A stretch of DNA of 51,252 nt from the IMG/VR virus record IMGVR_UViG_3300045996_000928, positions 1 through 51,252 of that record; one strand, 5' to 3'. A program made the translations under genes and the position numbers. Positions 1 to 6,224 of this stretch are shown piece by piece (position 1 is the stretch's first letter; each line of letters begins with the position of its first letter). This DNA comes from a virus. Under the pieces are notes generated by a model. That model saw only the letters and a program-made list of their open reading frames with translations. It did no database searches and was not told where the DNA came from.

Positions 1-127
1 AAAAATGAAAGCGACCCAACCCCAAAAGCAAGCAAAACAAGCATGGTACTAAGTGATTTAACCCCGCATAAAGGTTATAGTACCACGCCTACAAAGAATA
101 CCGAAAATAAAGGAGTACCTTATTATG
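1..127. repeat. Terminal direct repeat, left copy (circular overlap)
   Basis: The first 127 bases are identical to the last 127 bases of the window (51126-51252). The repressor reading frame continues without interruption through the join, so the repeat marks a circular molecule of 51,125 bp rather than a biological terminal repeat. A length of exactly 127 matches a common assembler k-mer size, which is inference. Confidence 0.93.
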
Positions 128-513
128 ATATAGATTTTATGGGTGGCTTTGATATGGTATTTAATGACCAAACGATTGCGCCATCTTTTTACATAGACTT
201 TTTACCCTTTAACGATTGTGATTGCTGGATAAATGTAACAGGCAAAAGCATGGGGCCCCTTATCGCTCATGGGGATATAGTAGGGCTTAAAAAGGTGGCT
301 GACTGGCAACGATTTTTATTAGAGGGTGAAATATATGCTGTGGTTACAGATAATGGCTTCAGAACCATTAAAATGCTCGGAGCAGGTCCGGATAAATCTA
401 CTTACACATTAATACCTTATAATAAAAGCGAAGAATACAAGCCCCAGGTAATCCCTAAAGAAGTAATTACCCATATATTCAGGGTAAAGGGAAATATTAA
501 GAAATTCTTTTAA
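1..513 (+). CDS. CI-like repressor, C-terminal S24 peptidase part (continues from 50964 across the circle)
   Basis: This is the 3' part of the phage repressor. The frame is open from base 1 and the true start is the GTG at 50964, giving about 224 residues on the circle. The part seen here holds a LexA/CI-type S24 peptidase domain. The motif NVTGKSMGPLIAHGDIV carries the catalytic Ser (about residue 137 of the full protein) and the Lys in GFRTIKML (about residue 178) completes the Ser-Lys dyad. In the family this domain dimerises the repressor and allows RecA-stimulated self-cleavage that triggers induction. The segment YYDIDFMGGFD sits where the cleavage hinge would be, but I see no clear Ala-Gly or Cys-Gly site, so cleavage is uncertain. 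It is the first gene of a plus-strand lysogeny block. An internal ATG at 43 would give only the peptidase domain and is not the likely start. Confidence 0.9.
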   Translation, partial: KNESDPTPKASKTSMVLSDLTPHKGYSTTPTKNTENKGVPYYDIDFMGGFDMVFNDQTIAPSFYIDFLPFNDCDCWINVTGKSMGPLIAHGDIVGLKKVADWQRFLLEGEIYAVVTDNGFRTIKMLGAGPDKSTYTLIPYNKSEEYKPQVIPKEVITHIFRVKGNIKKFF

Positions 514-529
514 CACTAAAGTAAAAATT

Positions 530-967
530 ATGGGAATATTCGACAAAATCATACCAGGTACATCTAGAAACAATTCGGAGTTTACAAGCGAATCATCTGC
601 ATTTTATTGCATTTTAATGGCGCTTGGCGACAATGGAGAAGAAATAGGAGATTTCGAATTAGAGTTTATCGTAAAAATAGCATCGATAAAACCGGTTTTA
701 AGATCAATGTCAGCCTCTGATGCTATTAGGGAATACTACTGGCTAAAAAACACATATAGTCCCGTGCAAATTATCGAACTTGCAATTAAGCTGCTGTCTG
801 ATGAAAATAAAAAAGCGGCACTTATAATCAGTATTGACTTGGCATACAGTTCTCATCATATTGATAATCGGGAGAAGTCATTACTAGAAAGCCTAGCAAA
901 ATTTAGTGGATTATCGGACGAATTTATTGATAGTACTACAGAGGCAATGAGACTTAAATATATGTAA
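530..967 (+). CDS. TerB-like protein
   Basis: A 145-residue soluble, mostly helical protein directly behind the repressor (16 bp gap). The C-terminal half, with an acidic loop HHIDNREKSLLESLAKFSGLS after a helix, resembles the repeated helical motif of the TerB (tellurite resistance)/DUF533 fold, in which the acidic residues can bind metal. No signal peptide or membrane segment is visible. Its place between repressor and integrase, co-oriented with both, suggests expression from the prophage. The function in this phage is unknown. A stress or defence role would follow the general pattern of TerB proteins but is inference. Confidence 0.55.
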   Translation: MGIFDKIIPGTSRNNSEFTSESSAFYCILMALGDNGEEIGDFELEFIVKIASIKPVLRSMSASDAIREYYWLKNTYSPVQIIELAIKLLSDENKKAALIISIDLAYSSHHIDNREKSLLESLAKFSGLSDEFIDSTTEAMRLKYM

Positions 968-978
968 CGTATGAAAGT

Positions 979-1335
979 ATGAAAAATCTAAAAAAAATAT
1001 TTTTATTAGCGCTGCTAGTAATCTCTTTTACATCATGCTCAAAAAAAGAAGACCCCAAACCGCAGCCTGTTAAGACCTGGATAATGGGCAAATGGGTAAG
1101 GCAAGCAAAGACAGCATCTTCTTTTTCAAGCAATTTAGAGTTAAATTTTGATAGCGAACCCAATGGTACTTATGTTTCAGAAAGCGGGTCAAGTTGGAAA
1201 TTTACATATTCGCTTAAAACAATGATCTATACTGGAGACACCGGCAACCAATGGCAGATCAATAAAATATCCGACACCCAAATAAGCATAGGAACACCCA
1301 ATGTTACCGTTTTAACATATTACAATAAACAATAA
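979..1335 (+). CDS. Small lipoprotein, lipocalin-like
   Basis: A 118-residue protein with a clear lipoprotein signal: Lys-rich start, hydrophobic core, and lipobox FTSC with the lipidated Cys at residue 20. The charged SKKED stretch just after the Cys recalls Bacteroidota surface-export signals, though the match is loose. The mature part starts with a WIMGKWVR segment followed by alternating beta strands, as in short lipocalin-like domains of Bacteroidota lipoproteins. It is expressed with the repressor block and has no obvious lytic role, so a lysogenic-conversion (cell-surface) function is likely but not shown by the sequence. Confidence 0.6.
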   Translation: MKNLKKIFLLALLVISFTSCSKKEDPKPQPVKTWIMGKWVRQAKTASSFSSNLELNFDSEPNGTYVSESGSSWKFTYSLKTMIYTGDTGNQWQINKISDTQISIGTPNVTVLTYYNKQ

Positions 1336-1350
1336 CTTAAACTCGAAATT

Positions 1351-1722
1351 ATGAAAAAACTACTATTAAGCAGCATTGTACTATTTTTATTTTCAGCTTC
1401 AATTATCCTATTTCAGATCAGTTGTAAGAAAGAAGTTATAGGGCAGGTTACATCACCACAACTAAACAAAATTATTTATATTAAATCATCTACTTTATAT
1501 ACCGCTAATTATGACGGAAGCGGAGCAACAATAATTCCTATATCCCTAAACAATACTAACCTTGTTATAGATGATTTATCGGCAATATCCCCTGACCGAA
1601 AAACCGTTTTCTTTTCGGTATATAATAAAACAGGTGGGAACGCTCTTTACAAATGCAATATTGATGGATCGGCTGTTCAAAAGATAGTTGATGGTGCAGG
1701 CTCAAGTACCGTAGCATACTAA
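1351..1722 (+). CDS. Lipoprotein with TolB-like propeller repeats, possibly truncated
   Basis: A 123-residue protein with a lipoprotein signal peptide and lipidated Cys at residue 25 (FQISC followed by KKE). The mature part has the pattern 'KIIYI..STLYTANYDGSG', 'AISPDRKTVFFSVYN' and 'ALYKCNIDGSAVQKI', which are repeats of the TolB/PD40 beta-propeller type. Only about two repeats fit, far short of a six- or seven-bladed propeller. The gene ends one base before the first attP arm repeat (1723). A longer ancestor cut by a past integration or recombination event at att is a reasonable inference. Probably a surface-exposed conversion gene with the lipoprotein before it. Confidence 0.55.
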   Translation: MKKLLLSSIVLFLFSASIILFQISCKKEVIGQVTSPQLNKIIYIKSSTLYTANYDGSGATIIPISLNNTNLVIDDLSAISPDRKTVFFSVYNKTGGNALYKCNIDGSAVQKIVDGAGSSTVAY

Positions 1723-1911
1723 CCCGTACCAAAACCCGTACCTAAAAATAGCAAAATCCGCAATGAAAAACGGCTTAAATAAGCAGGAAACGCACTTTTT
1801 AAATGATGATGTAGATTCGATTCCCGCTCTGAGTACATTACAAACCCCGAAATTAGCCTCAAAAGAGGCTTTTTTCGTTTTAGAAAAAAAACCCGTACCT
1901 AAATCCGTACC
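1723..1911. other. Putative attP: tRNA-like core flanked by paired integrase arm repeats
   Basis: Two pairs of 8-bp direct repeats flank a core. CCCGTACC lies at 1723-1730 and 1735-1742. The right pair is CCCGTACC at 1892-1899 and TCCGTACC at 1904-1911. Both pairs have the same 12-bp period. Midway, 1816-1835 reads TTCGATTCCCGCTCTGAGTA, which has the layout of a tRNA 3' end: T-loop, 5-nt T-stem strand, 7-nt acceptor strand and discriminator A. A terminator hairpin follows at 1855-1875, as expected behind a host tRNA gene. The layout is that of a tyrosine-recombinase attP with the core copied from the 3' end of the target tRNA. The host tRNA cannot be named with confidence from this fragment. 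Confidence 0.62.
1855..1875 (+). terminator. Intrinsic terminator inside attP
   Basis: Stem AGCCTC/GAGGCT with an AAAA loop followed by TTTTT. It stands 20 bp behind the tRNA-3'-end-like core. It may be the transcription terminator captured with the host tRNA end, and it also isolates the integrase from transcription coming from the lipoprotein genes. Confidence 0.7.
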
Positions 1912-1930
1912 AATACGTAAAAGGTTTACT

Positions 1931-3124
1931 ATGGATATAAAGCCCTATAAATTACCTGTTATTATACGACCAAAAAGCGGAGATTGGTTTGTAAGGTTTT
2001 GGTATGAGTTACCGGATAGACCCGGCAAATTCAAAGCATTTCATGTTAGGGATGGTATTAATCGAATACACGACCCCATAGAAAAAGAGAAAGCTATTGC
2101 GGAACTGTGTAAGGATGTAAAATTTTGGCTCGAAAAAAAGGACTATAACCCATTTGATAAAGAAAACCAAATTAAGGAAAAGGTTACTACTATTCGGGCA
2201 AAGGTTGGGGAACTGAATAAGAAAATGCTATTGAGCGAATCCCTAACTTGGTTTTTAGGTCAAAAAGCTGAAAAGGGCAAATCTGATAAAACAACCAGGG
2301 GCTATGAATATCATCTTAAACCCTTTGTTGAATGGTGCGCTAAGAAAGAACTTTTACGAATTGATGAGCCAACTATTGACCATATAGAAAACTATTTGTC
2401 AGAACGCTTAAAACTAGGCTGGACGGCCCGTACATATAATAACGTCACTAATACTTTAACAGGATTTTTTAATTACTTGGTTGCAAAACGTAAACTAGCG
2501 GTTACCCCGATTGGCACCGGCATGATTGACCGAATTAAAAATACAGCAGAAAAAAACCGTTACTATGAGCCTGCTATACGGGAGCTAATAATGCCTGAAG
2601 TAAAAAAGAAACCACAATTAAGACGGTTTATACTTTGGACTTATTATAGCTGCGCCCGTGGATCGGAATTAAGGGCTTTAAAAATAAAGAATGTTGACTT
2701 GAAGCTAAAAAAGATAACCATCACGGCCGAAAGTGGCAAGACAGGTGAATATGTAGGCGCACGTTCAATCCCTATATGTAACGAGTTAATGGATATTTTA
2801 AAAGAGGAAAAATTAAAAGATTTAAACCCTGACTGGTACGTGTTTGGTAGAACCGGCGAACCCTCGGCAAAACCTTTATCACACGAATTAATGAGTAGAC
2901 ATTATTTAGCCATTAAGGATAAACTTAAAATTGATCGGAATTATACAATATATAGCTGGAAACACACAAGGGTTTGTGACCTATTGGTTGCTGGGTTTGA
3001 GCCTATTAAAGTAATGCGAATTACAGGACATACCGACTACGCCAGTTTCGAGAAATATACTCGGGAACTCGGTGTGGTAATGGATAAAACACTTACAGGT
3101 GATACATTAACACTTAATATTTAA
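1931..3124 (+). CDS. int: Tyrosine recombinase integrase
   Basis: From the ATG at 1931 the protein has 397 residues, the usual size for Bacteroidota phage integrases: N-terminal arm-binding domain, SAM-like core-binding domain (about 105-190) and catalytic domain. An in-frame ATG at 1763 would add 56 residues, but that stretch contains the attP core, the terminator and two arm repeats, so the shorter form is preferred. Visible catalytic residues in the 397-residue numbering are Arg243 (ARGSEL), Lys270 (ESGKTG), His367 (ITGH) and the nucleophile Tyr376 (EKYTREL). Box II reads YSWKHTR instead of HxLRHT. From memory this variant is common in Bacteroidota phage integrases. The enzyme joins attP to the host tRNA site and reverses this on induction. 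Confidence 0.93.
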   Translation: MDIKPYKLPVIIRPKSGDWFVRFWYELPDRPGKFKAFHVRDGINRIHDPIEKEKAIAELCKDVKFWLEKKDYNPFDKENQIKEKVTTIRAKVGELNKKMLLSESLTWFLGQKAEKGKSDKTTRGYEYHLKPFVEWCAKKELLRIDEPTIDHIENYLSERLKLGWTARTYNNVTNTLTGFFNYLVAKRKLAVTPIGTGMIDRIKNTAEKNRYYEPAIRELIMPEVKKKPQLRRFILWTYYSCARGSELRALKIKNVDLKLKKITITAESGKTGEYVGARSIPICNELMDILKEEKLKDLNPDWYVFGRTGEPSAKPLSHELMSRHYLAIKDKLKIDRNYTIYSWKHTRVCDLLVAGFEPIKVMRITGHTDYASFEKYTRELGVVMDKTLTGDTLTLNI

Positions 3125-3126
3125 AC

Positions 3127-3516
3127 TTACAGTAAGCCATTGTCTTTAAATGAAAAATACGCATCATCCTTTTCTACCAAAATTAAATGGTCAAGTAGAT
3201 TTATTTTTAGTATTTCCAAAGCGGCTTTTAAATTATTTGTAGCTATAATGTCGTTTTCGGACGGCTTGCAGTTTCCGCTTGGGTGGTTGTGCGCTAAAAC
3301 AACGTTACAGCAATTATTTTTAAAGGCTTTTTTAACTAACTTTTTTGCATTGATTTTACAGTTTGACATTTTCCCGGTATCAATAATTATAAAATCAATT
3401 CTTTTTCCTTGATTATCCACAAGAACCCCCAAAATACTTTCGTACATGGAAATGGAGTTGTAGGGCCAAATATTCCTTAAATAAGAATTGCAATCCTTAG
3501 GGTTGGTTAGTGGCAT
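3127..3516 (-). CDS. RadC-like JAB/MPN domain protein
   Basis: A 129-residue protein consisting of the RadC C-terminal JAB (MPN+) domain only. The helix-hairpin-helix N-terminus of long RadC proteins is absent. The metal motif is complete: Glu26, then His76-Asn-His78-Pro-Ser-Gly, and Pro85-Ser86 through Asp89. The family is a putative zinc hydrolase common on mobile elements, where it is loosely linked to recombination and anti-restriction. The true role of RadC is unsettled. It converges on the integrase with 2 bp between the stops and probably has its own promoter in 3517-3721. Confidence 0.85.
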   Translation of the reverse strand: MPLTNPKDCNSYLRNIWPYNSISMYESILGVLVDNQGKRIDFIIIDTGKMSNCKINAKKLVKKAFKNNCCNVVLAHNHPSGNCKPSENDIIATNNLKAALEILKINLLDHLILVEKDDAYFSFKDNGLL

Positions 3517-3721
3517 AGTTCGATAAGTTTAGTTTATTAGGATAACCAAAATACCGCTCTAACATCATTTAAACAATGTTTTTAGTTAAAAAACTACAGT
3601 TTTAATTTAATCTATGTATTTAAAAAATATTATTTCACTACGCAATTAGTTGATAATGATTTGATTTAACAACTAATTAGAGTATAACTTACACTAACTT
3701 AAAGTAACAGATATATTACAA
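3517..3721. promoter_or_regulatory. Divergent AT-rich control region with a long inverted repeat
   Basis: No gene is seen in these 205 bp between two divergent genes. The region contains a perfect 9-bp inverted repeat, AATTAGTTG (3644-3652) and CAACTAATT (3670-3678), with a 17-nt spacer, followed by loose repeats of ACTTA. It probably holds the promoters of both neighbours. The repeat could be an operator. Confidence 0.45.
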
Positions 3722-3955
3722 ATGAACATACATAAACTAAGGGAGGTTAAAGCCCATGCAGATTATTATAAGATAAAATATACCTATGAGCCTGTAGATG
3801 TGTTTGAATATAAAATAGTTTTCAGCGAAGATGAGCAATACACCAACGGGCATAAAGCCATATTATTTATAGATAGGCTGGTTGAAGAAAAGGATTTAAC
3901 ACCTTATACTAAGCCTTATAGGGTTGGTTTTGGATGGGAGATACCTGGTAAATAA
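3722..3955 (+). CDS. Hypothetical protein (77 aa)
   Basis: A small, tyrosine-rich soluble protein with no recognised motif, signal or membrane segment. It is a lone plus-strand gene that ends directly against the stop of the minus-strand gene at 3956. The start ATG follows the AT-rich region with the inverted repeat. Function unknown. Confidence 0.55.
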   Translation: MNIHKLREVKAHADYYKIKYTYEPVDVFEYKIVFSEDEQYTNGHKAILFIDRLVEEKDLTPYTKPYRVGFGWEIPGK

Positions 3956-4294
3956 TTATAGTCCGCTTCCGTAAGTTAGGATTATCTCGGCAATTTGTTC
4001 CTGCTCATGGATGGTAAGTTGGTCGCCGTCATAAACCCAATGCATTTTATCAGGCGAAAAATGGAGTAAGCCCATTTCAATAACATCTTCGGTTTCGGCA
4101 TCTTCGTTGATAAATACCCGGTAATCATTGGTGTATTGAAACCCATAACCTTTAGGATCTTCGTGTAAGGCTTCAACAACCATATCACGCTCTACACCAA
4201 GCCTATCCATTACTACTACATGAAGTGAGTTTACCATATTGCAATTATACAAATTATCAAACAAAAAATGGGCTTCTCCTTTCGAGTTGCCCAT
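3956..4294 (-). CDS. Hypothetical acidic protein
   Basis: A 112-residue protein, or 93 residues from the second ATG at 4237 (MVNSLHVVV), which I find equally plausible because the stretch before it (TTTTTTGTTTGATAATTTG) looks like promoter DNA. The rest is acidic and beta-rich, with DYRVFINEDAETEDVIEMG. No known domain is recognised. It is the last gene of the leftward late region. Confidence 0.5.
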   Translation of the reverse strand: MGNSKGEAHFLFDNLYNCNMVNSLHVVVMDRLGVERDMVVEALHEDPKGYGFQYTNDYRVFINEDAETEDVIEMGLLHFSPDKMHWVYDGDQLTIHEQEQIAEIILTYGSGL

Positions 4295-4356
4295 TCTACA
4301 CCAATAATTATAAACCTAGTATGAAAAGGCTTTTTGAGGAAGCGTAACCTGTAGTA

Positions 4357-4815
4357 TTATTTAACTCCTTTAAATATTTTTTGGTAGGCGAACTCCAAAA
4401 CCCCTAAACCTAAAGTTATCCAATTTAAACGCCCTGTGCTTAACCATGAAGCAGCCGCCTTTGCGCCCACTTCCCAAAGTCCGTTCCATCCATCATCTGT
4501 TAAACCATCTTCTATGCGCTCTGCCAGTTTATCAAGCCCTGATTGAATATCAGTACTATTTATACCCCAACTTTTAAGCACGTGGTCTATAACGCCCCGT
4601 GCAACATCCTTTGAAACATCGCAGCCTGTAGCTACGGCATTAATTAAATATTCGGGGCCTAATGTATATCCCGATTTTATAAGCTCGCTTATATTAACGC
4701 CTTTGATAATAGCGTCCTTTTGGTCTTCCGGCAATTCATTAAATGCCTTTTTAGTGCTTCGGAATAACCCATCAAAAAACTTTCCAATGGATTGAATTAA
4801 GGATTTCAAACTCAT
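4357..4815 (-). CDS. Lysis-region protein of unknown function (152 aa)
   Basis: A helical protein with a basic amphipathic N-terminus (about 1-26), an acidic middle and a hydrophobic, Ala/Trp-rich C-terminal third (AAASWLSTGRLNWITLGLGVLEFAYQKIF). It starts 2 bp behind the stop of the holin-like gene, so it is probably translated with the lysis genes. The hydrophobic C-terminus suggests membrane contact. A holin, antiholin or spanin role is possible, but nothing in the sequence decides it. Confidence 0.6.
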   Translation of the reverse strand: MSLKSLIQSIGKFFDGLFRSTKKAFNELPEDQKDAIIKGVNISELIKSGYTLGPEYLINAVATGCDVSKDVARGVIDHVLKSWGINSTDIQSGLDKLAERIEDGLTDDGWNGLWEVGAKAAASWLSTGRLNWITLGLGVLEFAYQKIFKGVK

Positions 4816-4817
4816 AA

Positions 4818-5084
4818 CTAATCTTTTTCTACAACTCCAAACATTTTACTGAAGCCTAAAGCCAAAGCATCAACACCTTTCAAGACGAGTAATATTTCAA
4901 ACTTATCTGCTTCGGCTATGCGCTGCGTACCTGCTACAACCAACACAATAGCCGATGTAACAATAAACACACTTCTAAACAGCCATTTAGCCCATAAGGG
5001 AGTTGGTGCGCTTATAGCCCCAAATTGAACTGTTGTGTTTGACTTGGCTACCGCCTTATCATCAATTAATACTTTTTCTGACAT
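4818..5084 (-). CDS. Putative holin
   Basis: An 88-residue protein with one strong membrane helix (about 36-54, LFRSVFIVTSAIVLVVAGT) and a second hydrophobic stretch (about 64-84). It lies between the endolysin gene (12 bp upstream) and another lysis-region gene. Size, topology and position match a small phage holin that opens the inner membrane for the endolysin. No holin family signature was recognised, so the call rests on context. Confidence 0.55.
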   Translation of the reverse strand: MSEKVLIDDKAVAKSNTTVQFGAISAPTPLWAKWLFRSVFIVTSAIVLVVAGTQRIAEADKFEILLVLKGVDALALGFSKMFGVVEKD

Positions 5085-5096
5085 GATCTTATTATT

Positions 5097-5588
5097 TTAA
5101 TTAATTAATTTTTTATACCTCGCTAGCGAATAAGGCTCATAAACCTTTTTGCCTTTATTGGTGTACATGAATAATATTTGATTTCGATTGCCGGTTGCTT
5201 TGTATGAACAATGCACCCATGCCATTTTGCCGTCCGAAATACCCTCAATTATAAGTTGGTCAAACTGTAGGTTATCTCTTATAAATTCAAATATTTCTTT
5301 GTTACTAGGGCTATCGTAAACATCACCGTCCATATCCAGGGCTTCGCCGTTTACGTGAGCTGAAGTTTTAGATCCACCTATAGCAACATTTAATGCGCTG
5401 CTTCTGAAAAATGACGATACATATATCGGTTTATCAAAGTGTGTTCTAACCTTTTCAAAGATGTTTACAGCAACTAATTTCATGCGCTTTAACACATCTT
5501 TGGACGGCTCATTTTTAATGCCTTTAGCTTTAGCTGTAGGGCTATAGGTTGCCTCTTTATAACTTATATGATCTGAAATCTTATCCAT
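5097..5588 (-). CDS. Endolysin, M15 family D-Ala-D-Ala peptidase
   Basis: A 163-residue peptidase M15A-type endolysin that should cut peptide stems in peptidoglycan. The zinc motif SAHVNGEALD gives His78 and Asp85, and His126 in WVHCS is the third ligand. Glu115 in LIIEG is the likely catalytic base. There is no signal peptide, so it needs a holin. The start ATG is embedded in ATGGATAA, where the last two codons of the upstream small membrane peptide overlap it, which argues for translational coupling and fixes the start. Confidence 0.9.
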   Translation of the reverse strand: MDKISDHISYKEATYSPTAKAKGIKNEPSKDVLKRMKLVAVNIFEKVRTHFDKPIYVSSFFRSSALNVAIGGSKTSAHVNGEALDMDGDVYDSPSNKEIFEFIRDNLQFDQLIIEGISDGKMAWVHCSYKATGNRNQILFMYTNKGKKVYEPYSLARYKKLIN

Positions 5589-5661
5589 CGTAATTATGTA
5601 TTAAAATTGAAATAACTATATCCACTATCCACATTGCTAAATGGATGTAAAACACTTTCAT
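5581..5661 (-). CDS. Tiny membrane peptide 2 (26 aa)
   Basis: ATG at 5661 to TAA at 5581, encoding MKVFYIHLAMWIVDIVISIL followed by IHNYDG: one membrane helix. Its start overlaps the stop of the preceding peptide as ATGA, and its stop overlaps the start of the endolysin by 8 bases. This chain of overlaps supports translation. It could be a regulatory holin or antiholin peptide. The function is not shown. Confidence 0.5.
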   Translation of the reverse strand: MKVFYIHLAMWIVDIVISILIHNYDG

Positions 5662-5738
5662 TTATTGCGGTTAATAAATGCCCTTATCGAAATAAATAAG
5701 ATGGCTATCAAAAAACCTGTTACTATGTAATTGCCCAT
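5658..5738 (-). CDS. Tiny membrane peptide 1 (26 aa)
   Basis: ATG at 5738 to TGA at 5658, encoding MGNYIVTGFLIAILFISIRA followed by FINRNK: a single N-out membrane helix with a basic tail by the positive-inside rule. The TGA overlaps the next ATG (ATGA). The frame is open for 17 codons upstream without another ATG, so the N-terminus could be longer with a rare start. A lysis or signal-arrest peptide is likely from position. Confidence 0.5.
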   Translation of the reverse strand: MGNYIVTGFLIAILFISIRAFINRNK

Positions 5739-5838
5739 TTGTGGCTTTATTTTTGTTTGCTTATTATTATGATATGGATCGTACTGTTTTTATTATCATT
5801 TGCTTTAGAAATTGACCTTTTAGGGGATTTAAGCGAGG

Positions 5839-6198
5839 CTAATTGACCGGAAACTCATAAAGTTTACCATTAACCCTGCGCTGCGTGTAAAACCCCTTTC
5901 TAAGTGCCGGGTATCTGCTTTCAATGGCCTGTACTTTAAAGCTTAGCGAATCAAACGCATGACCAGTTGGCGACCTGTTGTTTTCAAGCTTTGTTAACCT
6001 AAAATCTACAGATCCGTTAATGCTCTTTTGTTCTGATAAAAAAGCCGTATTGGCCGCTATTTCCGCCCTTAATGCTTGAAACTCTGCACTCAATTTCCAT
6101 GTGCAGCCGACAAGCGTAAGACTGTATAGAACTATCTTAATCGCCTTTACTTTAAACGTCCATTTTTCTATATCTGTCATGGCCTTATTTACGGTCAT
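5839..6198 (-). CDS. Membrane-anchored coiled-coil protein, possible spanin
   Basis: A 119-residue protein with one N-terminal membrane segment (about 19-33, IKIVLYSLTLVGCTW), then a predicted helix or coiled coil (FQALRAEIAANTAFLSEQ) and a polar tail. A second in-frame ATG at 6180 may be the true start. Topology and position between tail fibre and endolysin fit an inner-membrane spanin (Rz-like) that would help disrupt the outer membrane. No sequence family was recognised and no outer-membrane partner is evident. Confidence 0.5.
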   Translation of the reverse strand: MTVNKAMTDIEKWTFKVKAIKIVLYSLTLVGCTWKLSAEFQALRAEIAANTAFLSEQKSINGSVDFRLTKLENNRSPTGHAFDSLSFKVQAIESRYPALRKGFYTQRRVNGKLYEFPVN

Positions 6199-6224
6199 TT
6201 TTCATGGTTAATATTCCTTGTTGA

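Noticed and set aside
954-1163. Minus-strand frame of 69 residues across the first lipoprotein gene
   Set aside because: Overlaps the lipoprotein with its clear signal peptide and overlaps the end of the TerB-like gene. No codon or start support.
1816-1837. A complete tRNA gene at the attP core
   Set aside because: Only the 3' end is present. The upstream bases do not pair with the T-stem or acceptor strand.
1763-1930. Extended N-terminus of the integrase
   Set aside because: The stretch contains the attP core, terminator and arm repeats and adds residues not typical of the family. It remains a possible alternative, not preferred.
3140-3412. Plus-strand frame opposite the RadC-like gene
   Set aside because: The opposite strand holds a complete JAB motif, so the plus frame is a shadow.
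3413-3421. Perfect DnaA box TTATCCACA
   Set aside because: It lies in the coding sequence of the RadC-like gene, encoding part of LVDNQG, and stands alone. A single 9-mer in 51 kb is not evidence for an origin.
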